Shown here: piece after piece, positions 10,601-22,100 of the stretch
Numbering within the stretch: the stretch's first letter is position 1
Layout: each line of letters starts with the position of its first letter
NCBI GenBank assembly: GCA_000969725.1
Contig: JXSR01S007804.1
Source of the DNA: Ophiothrix spiculata
Taxonomy: Eukaryota > Echinodermata > Ophiuroidea > Amphilepidida > Ophiotrichidae
DNA length: 25,308 nucleotides
Strand: one strand, 5' to 3'
The notes under the pieces: generated by a model
What the model was told of the DNA's origin: nothing
The model's database searches: none
Seen by the model: the letters and a program-made list of their open reading frames with translations, nothing else
Position numbers and translations under genes: made by a program

Positions 10601-13600
10601 TCTCTTTGTCTATTCCTGTCATACGGCCTGTCACCATCTCTTCTCCATGGCCGTCTGTTATCTGAGTAACCTCGGGCGGCTTCAGCTTCAGCTAGCAGCT
10701 CATAGTACCTTTCCAGTGACTAAATAAGAATCATAACATCAAAGAAATAAGTGAAACTATATGTTTGAATGTTTGCACATGAATATTATAACGGTCTCCT
10801 TTTAGGTATGCAAAATAGAACAGCCAATAAGATGGTCCAAATTCAGTTAACAGCACTAGCCATAATACTTTAAATATAAGTTTCAACTTTCATCTACACT
10901 TACCATTATTAATTTCATCACATTTCAGGTACTTCCCTATTATAACTTATTCCCATATAACCATTAATGCTGAACTTTATCATTATAAAATAAATTAATA
11001 TTTCTGCTTTTAATTAATACTTTGCTTGCAAAATGATAAATCATTAGATCTAAGCTTTAAAAAAATGGCGACGGAAAAGAATTCAAAACTTCCGTATAGA
11101 GAAATCACAAATAACAGATAACAGCACTAGCTCATGAATATGTATAGGTAATGTACAAATACTACATGGTTTCCGGTGAAGTAGGGTAGCCTTCTTTTGG
11201 TAATATTCCTACAGATAGAATGGACGGAAGACAATGTGCCCTATTATAGATCAGGCATTCTCAAATAGCGGCGCACACGCCAAATTTGGCGCTTTGACCA
11301 TCACAGATTGACGCTTTTGCTCTTGCAAAAAAAACCAAAAAAAACCATCAGAAATACACTGAAAAAACGATGCATGTGGCGCATTGGCCTACAATTTTCT
11401 CATTTATGTGGCGCATTCTAATAACTAATTGTGAAACCCTGCTATAGATGATAAATGGCTGTTGCTGGCAGATAATGGAACTCAGAACGAGGCCATGAAT
11501 TGCATGAGTGAGATGCATAATGACTGATTGCATACATATCTGTGTGTCAGACGTGCATATTGCTGTAGTTGAATTTGACATGGTGCATAGGGGCACATCC
11601 TGACAAAATGGAAATTTGCCATTCATAGGAATTGTCTATTCTTCAACATTACCATATGGTTATATTTTATCACACCAACTCTTTACTTTTGGGATAATGT
11701 GGCGAGCAAATTGAGCAAAGTTTTTTCCTTTTTGGAATAAAACAAGAGAACTAGTCCATGATTGGGCATGATTAGGTCATGAATATTGGTGAGGTGTAAT
11801 ATAGCTAATCAAAATTTAAACTTACACCCCATCTTTGAGCTGCCAGCTCCTCTACGGGTCTTCCCTGCTCTTCTGCCTGCTCCTGGACTCTTCTGAATGC
11901 TTTCTTCAGCCATCCCACTCCTCCATCTCCCACTGCAGCTGTAGGCATTGTTCTTGTGTGCGATGGGTTTTCCTCTGGTAGACCAGTGCCTCCATCCTTC
12001 CAAAAAGGATTCAACTCTCTTACTGATTTACCTGGCTGAAATTGTGAAATTATGAGCAAAATTGAAATTATGAGCAAAAAGAACCAAATACAGGGTTAGT
12101 ACACTTTTTCACTTGCAAAATTCAAGGACTTTTCCCAGAACAATTCAAGGACTTTCAAGAACTTTCAAGGGACGGCCGGCGGAATATGTATCAACAAAAT
12201 ACATTTGTTTTTGCCCATTTTTGGATAAAAATAATTGCATGGTAAATTCTTTTGATATATTTATTTTTAATATTTCTGACATTCAACAATTCAAGGACTT
12301 TTTTGATAAAGTCAGTTTTTCAAGGACTTTCAAGGCCTGGAAAATGCAAAATAAAATTTAAGGACTTTCAAGGACTTTTAAGGACCTTAAGGTACTAACC
12401 CTGATTAATAGTATTGAAACATTTTAATTGGGCCAAAAATGTTGTACACACACTTAAAGCAATGAGATTTTGATCAAAAATGGTTTAAAGTTAAAACAGC
12501 AAAAAATGAAGGAATGCGACTATCTAAAAGGGTTTTTAAGTGCATTTTGTCAAAAAATTGATTTGCCACCGAAAAATGGATAAAAAGGACATGCATGCTT
12601 TCCTATACTAATACATGTGGAATTAAATTCAGGATCCTGAATCTAATTTAACAAATGGCCATAACAGATAATGTAAGCATATTTAAGTCATATAATTTGG
12701 AGGGTATTGAAATCTACCAAAAACAAACCCAATCAGCTAAAAAAATCAAAATTAATGGGTGACAGCGGGCGCTTATAAATATTAACACTTTATAGTATTG
12801 CTTTAACATCATTATGGTTTTGAAATATGGTCTTTAATTTCAAATGCAAAGCTTTTTTTTGAAAAGTAACAAGGAAAAACCTGCTAGCAAATGAGGATAG
12901 ATGAAGACACAAAGAATTAAAAGTGCTCAATAAAGAGCATCCATCATCACTGTAATAAAAACTACACTATTATTGAAATCATTAAATTTCCTACAAAACA
13001 AATATGCAGGGTGCTTATGCCGAGAGCGTGTGCGACTATGCAGCGATAGCAAAAAAGCACTGCGCGTGTTCTGATTGGTCGATAAACTCCGGGCTCGCGT
13101 GAAAGGTGAGTCTTTCACACTACGCAAGGTGATACGCTTGTTTACGTGTTCAGATGTTCATGATTTGTAGGAAATTTAATGACTTTAATAATAGTCTATT
13201 TTAGAATTGTGACCCGTCATATCAAAAGGTACCTTAAGGGTGGCAAAATCAAAATCAATGTGTGTGTCTAATCTTAAAGCTGAGACTTTAAGCTTTAAAA
13301 TTACACCTTCCTTTTGTTTTAAGGATGTTCGGTTGCAAAGTTATAGTAAAATCTCTGAAAGGCCTATGACTGAGTCGGCAAAAGGTAGTTCTGAGAAAAT
13401 CGTGTTTATAGTTTGTGTACTCAAATTTACCTATTTTGTTCTGCACATAAATAGTGCTTCACTGAATCTCCATAGCAACGGGTAGTTACCAAAGTCGTAT
13501 TATCACCAAATTTTGCACACATGTTGAGTATGTCATACCCTTCAAATTCATTAACTTTGTTTTGAAAAAAATCAATAAATTAATAAATTATTGATTAATT

Positions 13601-16600
13601 ACATTAATTGATTATTAGAACTTTTAATCCACGATTTTCTATACTTAATGCATAAGTCACCCAGAATGAAATAGCAAAATGGTTCTTTTCTTCAACAAAC
13701 TCTTTATTATAATACAAGAAACAGGTTTCGTGACCGCTAGTGAAACTGAATCTGGGGATGCGAATAATTTGCAGCGATCTTTGCTCATGAATATTAATAA
13801 ACAAGTAACCAATGATGGCTCGTAATTTACGACATGTGATCGTCTTCCTAGCAACAAGGGCCCTTTGTTTACAACTTTCATTCATAATTTTCTGGCGGGT
13901 TGTGCATTTTAATGAGTAAACAATACCATATTTGGAACATTTGACTCTTGAACCTTTAAAATGATACCAAACATGTATTATTTGACCCTGGATTCGCTGC
14001 ACAATTAACCTGGATTTACGATGTCTTTGGCGACTTGAAAATGGATCTAATGATCAGTTTTCGAGTAAATCTTGGATGAGGAGGGGATTTTTATCTTGGA
14101 TTTTTACACCTTTTTCTAATGTTTTGGATTTTGGAACCTGATTGATATGATATACACTCCAAAGGTAAAGTTTCCGATAAAATTAGAAATTCGACCTTGG
14201 ACGCGATTTTTGATTATGCTCAGCTTCAATGGCCCGAATCTCGTAATATACTAGATTAAAGAAATTATTAAAGTACCTATCGATATGACGGGTGACAATT
14301 ATGCTTACACAATGTTGATTGACTAACATGTCTAAACCATTGGGTTAAATTAAGCACCAGGGTTTAGCACGATCTAAAACAGCGAAAAGCGCGGCCAGGT
14401 TATTAAAAAGCGAGAAAATGTGTGAAAAGTCAGGTCAAAAACGGTAAAAATGCAAATTTCCCCGTTAAAACTGTTTGCCAACCAAGAACAAGAAACTCCT
14501 TGGCAAATATGGATTAGAATCATGTGATCATTTTTAGTCAATATGCTAGAGTGAATTAATCACAATCTAGGGTTCCTGAGTGTAATTTTAATAATTATAT
14601 TGACAACAGGGAATTTAGTTAAATGCATTTTGAACACAAATTTCACTCGAATAATAAAGACTCAACACAGATTTCGGAGTCATCTGTTTTAGCCTACGTT
14701 CATATAATAATGTACTTAAGATCAGTTCTTGTTTGTTGGTGAATTGGCATTAAAAAAAAATGTTTGTGAAACATGTGAAAAATTGTGGAAATTTTTGATG
14801 AAACTTAAAAAGCATGATGGACCATAAAAAGGTGCAATTTTGATTTTATTGCACGATCACGCTTAACCCCGATGCTTGGGATAAATTTTGTTGGTCTATG
14901 AAAAGATAAAATAAATTTAATTTAATCTATTAAAAGGCATTACCAACTGTACAGTACTGTTTTACAAAACAAGCTGACAAACTGCCTTTTCAAAACCATA
15001 AATGTAATGATCAATCAAATTGTAAACATTTTATAGAGTCTGCATTTGAAAAATTAGTATTATAGTTTATCTCAGAGTACCTTTTCCCCCGTTCACGGTT
15101 TTTTTCTTGCCAATGCTTGTTGTTAAGCACTTCTGCATACGGATGCACTTACTCACGCTGAACGAACATCAATCGTCTCATAATGGATGGCCAAATTCCT
15201 TATTAGGAAGTAAAATCGCACTCAGTGACTAAGAATGTTTGGTATAAAGTTATACTATTAATATTACAACTTCAATGCTTGTGCATTGAATCTGAGTACA
15301 GCCATTCATGTGCAGTGATCCAAAACACAAAGGCATTGTCAAATGAAAATCACACCATTAATCATATCTTGTGATTTTTCCTTTCTTTAACCAAAACTTC
15401 CTCAAAGTGTCACATGAACACACAGATCAAGTGGTTGGGTCAATTGGTAGGTTTACTGCTCCGAAAATCATGATCATAAATAATGTATAACATGGATAAA
15501 ATAATATATTTTGTTTTGTCAATAAGTTTTGTCAAGTCTCAGGAAGTGACAGTATCAATGACAACAAATCCTGAAATGCCTCGAGTTGGTGACACATTGC
15601 TTATGACTTGTACTGTATCTGGAGCTGATCTCTATACAGACTATTTAGTAATAATGAAGCTGAATGGAGATGGATCATCAGTAATTTTAGCAGATCAGAA
15701 TGGTTCTTCAGACCTTCCAGAAAACTGGTTGTTCAATTCATTTCAACCCATTCCTGGAGGAGGTTTAATGTCACTATATTCATCAGAACTTAAGCCATCA
15801 GATATTGGGGACTATCTATGTACAGTACTGAGAGACTCAACCACTCTTGCCAAGGATACAATTCATCTAGACATTCTATACCCTCCACATACACCTCCAT
15901 ACTGTTCAGCAGACCCATTTCCATCATCCAGTGGAGCATATTATGATGGTGAAGTTGTTACATTTTCATGTAGTTCATACCTGGGGAATCCAACTGTCAA
16001 TTTAACTTGGTCTAGAGAAGATGGATTGAGCCTTCCAAAACCAGTTATACTAGAAACGCAAAATGGGTTGATAGCAGAAATCACAGTGACATTGTCATTA
16101 AGCGACAGTGGTGTCATATTCACTTGTACTAGCAGTAGTGATGCATTTCCATATTACACTGATTCATGCTATCCAACAGCAATTAATGTTATTCCTCGTC
16201 CAGCAATTATCAATCCACCGTTTACCACATTACAGTCTACCACAACGCCAACCAGCTCAAAATTAACTGCTTCAATATTGACCTCACTTACCAAATCAAA
16301 TGCCTTTCAAGCAACAGAGAGTACTATTAACCCGATGAGTCAAAGTTCAGCAAATGTACTTGCAGATTTGACGTCAAACCTTGACCTTTCGGAAGGTTCC
16401 AGAAACATTTTCCTTTACATTATCATCATCGGGTCAATCATGTTTCTCTCAATTATCATCGTTTTGATGTGTGTCATTTTCTACATGTATAAAAAAAATC
16501 AAAAATCCGACACAGATAGCATGATTGCTGAGAGAAGTCTATCAAAAACAACCATAGAATTAGATGTGTCATCGGAGAATATAGAACGACAGGGGCACCA

Positions 16601-19148
16601 GTATGAATCTCGACTACCTTTGAACACGAATAACACTTACATGGAACTTGATAAAAAGGGTGTGGAAAACAATGCATATTTAAGCCTTGAGGATAGACAC
16701 AAACCAACACATGATAAAAACACAGTCACTGCAGCAACAATTGCTGTGAGAAATAATAATACTGGATATGAATCTTCCTTGCCTACATCCACGGTAGAAA
16801 ATTACACGGCCCTTCAGAAAGATGACATTGAGAATCATGAATATGCAGGGCTTGAGAAAGAGTATGAAACTGTTTAGTGTTGCACCTCATCTGTATCAAT
16901 TAAAGGAACTGGCCTAGATTCTTCCCACTAACTTTTTACCTACATATTTTTTTACATGAATCGGTAGAACATGTTTATAGTAACATAACCTGCAAGTAGT
17001 TTTCCATGATTTTGAGGAATATTGGAGAAAATTGCAATTCTTTACCTACTTTAATTAAGTAGTTTTCCATGATTTTGAGGAATATTGGAGAAAATTGCAA
17101 TTCTTTACCTACTCTAATTGTTGTCGCCGGCGACAAAAATGATGTGAAAATAGTGTTTCTAGTTTCAAAATTTAAAAAGATTTTTTTTCTACACATGTAG
17201 TGGGTAAACAAATTATTTTTGATGAAATTGTTTATCTTTTAATATGTATTAAATTATCTCTAAGAGCTTTGTTTGTTTTTTATGTGGTAAATCCAGATCT
17301 GAGGTACAATTTTAGGATTCAGAAAAACACAAGATAGTCACACCACCATCATAGAATGATATATTGCAAATTAGTTATCTCTCAATTTTAGCCATTTCTG
17401 TGTAAATTGTTGTACTTTTTTGGATATTGCTACACTTTTAAGCTTTATTTAGAGCATTTCCATAAGTTTTTAATTCTAAGTGGAATCTGGGCTAGTCCCT
17501 TTAATGGATACAAAACTTCACACGGCCCTTCAGAAATAGGCCATTGAGAACCATGAATATATGCAGCTTAGCCTTGCATCACTCCGTGTTTTATCATCTA
17601 TAGTATGTCAAGGAGACAGCTACTCCAAAGCAACATTAAAGCAATACCGGTACAATAAAGTGTTAAAAATGATGCGTCCCCTGTCACCCATGACTTTTTT
17701 ATTTCTTTAGCTTATTGGTTTTGGCTTACATATACTTACTTTTTCTGTTTAATTAAATTCAGGATCCCAAATTTAATGTATTAGTATAGGAAAGCATGCA
17801 TGTCCCTTTTATCAATTTTTCAGTGGCAAAACGATTTTTCGACAAAATGTAATTGAAAAAGCTTTTAGATAGTCACATTCTTTCATTTTTTGCTGATTTT
17901 ACTGTAAACCATTTTTGATCAAAATCTTATAGTATTGCTTTAACGTCTAGATATTCATGACAGTCATGTGAAGTTGTTTCATTTTCATTTGCATCTAAGC
18001 CAGGATAATTTTGATGATACTATACATCATCATATCAATGCATGGTTCTACATTCTATAGTGAAAATATCTTCATTACATTGACAGTGCAAAAACTCCTC
18101 TGAAAAGGTTTCCAAGCAGTAATGATGCCCTACCGTGATCTCTTGCATATTTGGCGCACTGGCTCGAAAAAATGTTGCCCCAAAATCAAATTCTTTTTTC
18201 AATCTTCATAATTATAATGTTCACTAGTTTAATCTGTTATTATTCTTTAGGTTTACAATCAAGAAATTTTATTTGAACCAACCAACCAACCAAATGACCA
18301 AACAAAGCAAATGATAAAAACATTAAAAAGAAATCTCCATCTGACTTCAAATGAACACTTTTAACAATTTGAATTCAAATTACATGCAAGTTGCTTGCTT
18401 CGGGCATCCAATGAGATGGTACAGATAATTACTGAATCCTAATAAATAAAGCACGACTTAAAACATGCACTCCTTTTAATACATCCATGGGGCTATACAT
18501 ATACATCCTTTCATGATTTAAATTGCGGAGCTTTAATATCTCAGATTTTGTTATTTGCTTGTGGCCTTTTGTTTCATTTTAACTGTCGTTAATGTTTGGC
18601 TTGTCTCCTGAATAAATGTTTATTCATATTTTATGTCCTATGTGGTAAGTTAGTGAAACTAGAGTAGATTGAAACATGAAGCATACTTTTTCCAAAATAT
18701 TTAGATTAAACAAAAAAAAAGCATTGAATATGTAGATCTGCAGTAAATGTAAAAAATGAAACAAAATTAGAACATTTCATTGTACATTTCATTTAGTAGT
18801 TTACTACTTACTTCATCTATTGAGAGCTTGGAGTTCTTCTCCTTCTCTCTTTCTGCATCCTTTTCTTTACGAATATCATCTCGTGAGTAAGTAGCCATCA
18901 TAAACGGCGAGGTCAGCCAGTCATCGCGCTGCAATGATAAGATGATGATAAAACGCATTACATTAAAGGATCAAGTTAGGTTTTCATAGCCTCACTGAAT
19001 TTCACAGATTGCTAAACCCCAATATCGGCCATGAGGTGACAAAAAGAAAACGCCTGTTTTATAGGCCCGACCGACTCTAAATTTGCATTTTGGAATAACT
19101 TTTTATTAAAATCTGGTAAAATCAGACATTAAATTTGTTAAATTTAAA

Positions 19149-19179
<31 letters not shown>

Positions 19180-22100
19180 ATTTTGGGTATCTTGGGCAAA
19201 AAAAATTAGAAAAAAATTGGACCAACCGACCAATATCCATCGATATCCATCGCTCAATGCTAAAAGAGCAGTTCATGCATGCTTGATGCACAATGTCATC
19301 AAGCAATGCCCATCGATGAAAAACCTACTTACCTGAATACCAAATATCATAAGTGTACATGTAGGTCATATGATTTGCGAGGTTAAGTAGAAACAAATTT
19401 TGGCTCACCAAAAAGGAACATATACACCATACACATACAGTATTTTTCGAGAATCAAGTTTTTCCGATCGCTGTGTTTTTGGATCACAACGCTTGTTGCT
19501 ACCCTGGTTTGCATGAAAGTCAACTCATTTACGCACGATTTACAGCGTGTGATTGGTCTAATTCCAGTGCTTTTGAACGCCAACGATCGCGCACGTTACG
19601 CTCGAGTTAAACCATGCAGTACGCAAGGAAACTTAATAAATAAAAATACTGTACCCACCATGCACAGTTACAGGAGGATAAAAAGAACCATTCTGGAACA
19701 AACTAACCAATCACAAACCAGGCTGATAACAATGTTATTTCAGTAAATAATCTAAAACTTAAGAAAGAATGTTCAAGAATAATACCTTGGTTTCAGGTTC
19801 AGTCGCATCCTCCTCTTCCTCTATCTCTTTTCCCTCGCCTGTTTCCCCTATGTAAGCTGGAGGTGGCATTGTTACGCCATACTGTTTGCTTGCTTGGCTA
19901 GACTTGGCAGGTTTAGCAGGTTCTTCTGACCCTTTGACGACCCATTCCATTTCATCATCAGACTCCTATATTGAGATTAAAAAAATACATGATTTATTTT
20001 ACACATAGCCCACCATAGTTTGTACTGCTTCACCATAGAATGCAGATGTTTGCTAAATACTGTGGAAAAAGTCACCTAATTTAACTCTTATGGCAAACTT
20101 CAATAACATGCTACAACCTAGGGGATGCAGCCTTGATCAGACCACATTCAAAACATTGAAAAAAATGATAGGCTTCCTGGTTTTCCACAAACCCTTTCTT
20201 CCCAATTTTAGCTCCTGCTACAAACTCTTTGCAAGCATAAGCATGATTGGCCCACATTTAAGCCATTAATCCAATCAAATTCCAGTGGTCGATTTCGCTA
20301 ACCTAATGCTGCTTTCATACTCATGTAGTTTTGCAGCTTTGTCGCTGCATGACGTATATTTTTTGCAAAAACTTGCCGCTTCCGGTTGTCGTAGCGGCAA
20401 AGCTACTTGTTGCTGAGATAATCGATATCGGTAAAACTTTGTCGCATGACAAGATTTGTTGAGTTGAAATGAATTCAACTTTCAGATCGACATGAAGTGG
20501 CAAATCTGCAAAGCGACAAAACAGCAAAGCTACAAAAGTGTTAAACGAACCAAGCAACAGAGATACAATAAGTATGAAAGCAGCATTAAAACGCATCGTA
20601 AGATCGAACGCATCGTTAACTCATTGCAAATTTATGACAACCTTTTGACTCATCACAACGTTGCGATGTGTTGGAATTTTCCCTGTGTAATATCCATATA
20701 CCTTGCGATGCATCGCTTGCTTGCAATGGATTTTACGTCTATGTGAAATACAGTCTAGCTGCGCACTGAACCCATTGCACCTACGATGCATCACACATGT
20801 TTTGTGAAATCGACCACTAGGTTTCCACAAGATAATCACCAGCCAAGTTCTATTTCAGGGGTCGATTTCACTAACGTTAAAATGCATCGTTAACCCATCG
20901 TAAGACCAAAACCCATTGTTAGCTTAAAACTACCTCTTGACCCCACGCAACGTTAACCAAGGGTTCGATTTTTCTAATGCATAATTCGTATACCTAACGA
21001 TGCGTTGAGCATATACGAAGGGTTTTCATGTCTTTATGATATCTAGTTGTAGTTACGAGCTGAACCCTTCGTTAGCTACGATGCATCGTAATGTTAGTGA
21101 AATCGACCACTGGTCCTGCTGTAATCTCTAAAGGAGAGGAACCTTGATCAGTTAACAATTAAACCACTAAGGGATTCAGCTCCATATGTTTTTACATTAT
21201 TTATGATCAATAATTCCTTGATGAAAAGAATTTCAGACGCTTCATAGACAGGATCTGCTTCCCAGACCCCTGGTTTTAAAGAGACAATTATCTACCAGTT
21301 TGTTCCTTGTGTAAGAGAATTTTAAATACATTACCACTAATACTAATATAACTACAATAATAGTGAACTTCAACATTGGCAAATATTTAAACTAGATAGG
21401 TTTATTTTTTGAACTGGGGGCAATGATATTGTGAAAATTATGCAACCCTTTATAATTAAATCATATTAACGAGCAAGAAAAATGCCTACGAAATTAGAAG
21501 CAATAATTTATAGCTTGGATATTGTATTGGTAGGTTGGACTGCTACATTTAAGTGTGGGAAAGAGTATGACAACAAACCTCATCTGAGCTAGACGATTCA
21601 TCCCTGGACTTAGATTTATGCTTCTTTTCCTTCTTGTGTTTTTTCTTCTTTTTCTTTTCTTTTTTGTGCTTCTTGGACTTAGACATTTGTTCCTGAAATA
21701 GAAATAAAACGTAAGTACCTTTCTGTTGCCTAAACTTGTACTGTTTTTACAATATTTATTGTTCAAATTTTGGTACAAAATTTCCACATGAATGGCGATT
21801 TGTTGAAATAATACCAAATACAATCCTTCAAAAATAGTGCTTTTGTATGATGAAGCATGCTAACAAAAAAGTAATTAAGGAGTTCATATCCTTTTTTTAA
21901 TTACATGCAAATTCACCACTAATATGTTTATGCCAAGCAAGGAATTTAAAAAGGGGAACCGGTACTCGCCATCATTTGATTTCATCGCCATTTAATCCTA
22001 TGGGACGGCAGCTATCTTAGATTGTCGCTCATGGAGGGTGAGTTGTTGGGTGCCTCATTTCGAGATTTTTTGCAACGGATTAGCGGGAAAATTGACTGAC

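Larger units (their letters stand above)
12036..15482. other. Intronic stretch upstream of the Ig receptor gene
   Basis: First half of the intron between exons d and e. It contains a CAGGG-ended MITE (12091-12403), a TTAA MITE (12454-12806), a 230-bp TIR element (12966-13195) and a 1.09-kb TIR element (13208-14297). From 14298 to 15482 there is only AT-rich DNA, and no promoter element strong enough to call for the plus-strand gene. Confidence 0.75.
16892..17512. mobile_element. Inverted-repeat element after the receptor stop codon
   Basis: 16892-16921 (TGTATCAATTAAAGGAACTG...) and the reverse complement of 17483-17512 agree at 26 of 30 positions. Inside them TTAA abuts AGGRACTRGCC ends on both sides, consistent with a TTAA-flanked non-autonomous element whose flanks are also palindromic. 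It holds a 63-bp tandem duplication and a 16-bp palindrome. No coding capacity. Confidence 0.62.
16878..18811. other. Intronic stretch downstream of the Ig receptor gene
   Basis: It holds the inverted-repeat element, the decayed tail module, TTAA MITE copy 3, and a short CCAA microsatellite near 18276-18292. Nothing recognised from 17944 to 18811 apart from that. Confidence 0.75.
19966..21578 (-). other. CWF19L2: CWF19L2 intron between exons b and c
   Basis: It contains two copies of one MITE family (20284-20818 and 20857-21111), the first carrying a nested element. 19966-20283 and 21112-21578 are AT-rich with no recognised feature. Confidence 0.78.

Noticed and set aside
9800-10727. Plus-strand reading frames opposite the large exon
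   Set aside because: They are antisense shadows of the repetitive Ser/Arg/Asp-rich CWF19L2 exon.
15238-15255. TATA box for the Ig receptor
   Set aside because: GGTATAAAGTTATA lies about 240 bp before the start codon in very AT-rich DNA; such matches are frequent and nothing else supports it.
19149-19171. Poly-T tract as a retroposed poly(A) tail
   Set aside because: The neighbouring sequence shows no gene or SINE body on the minus strand and no flanking duplication; it is treated as low complexity.
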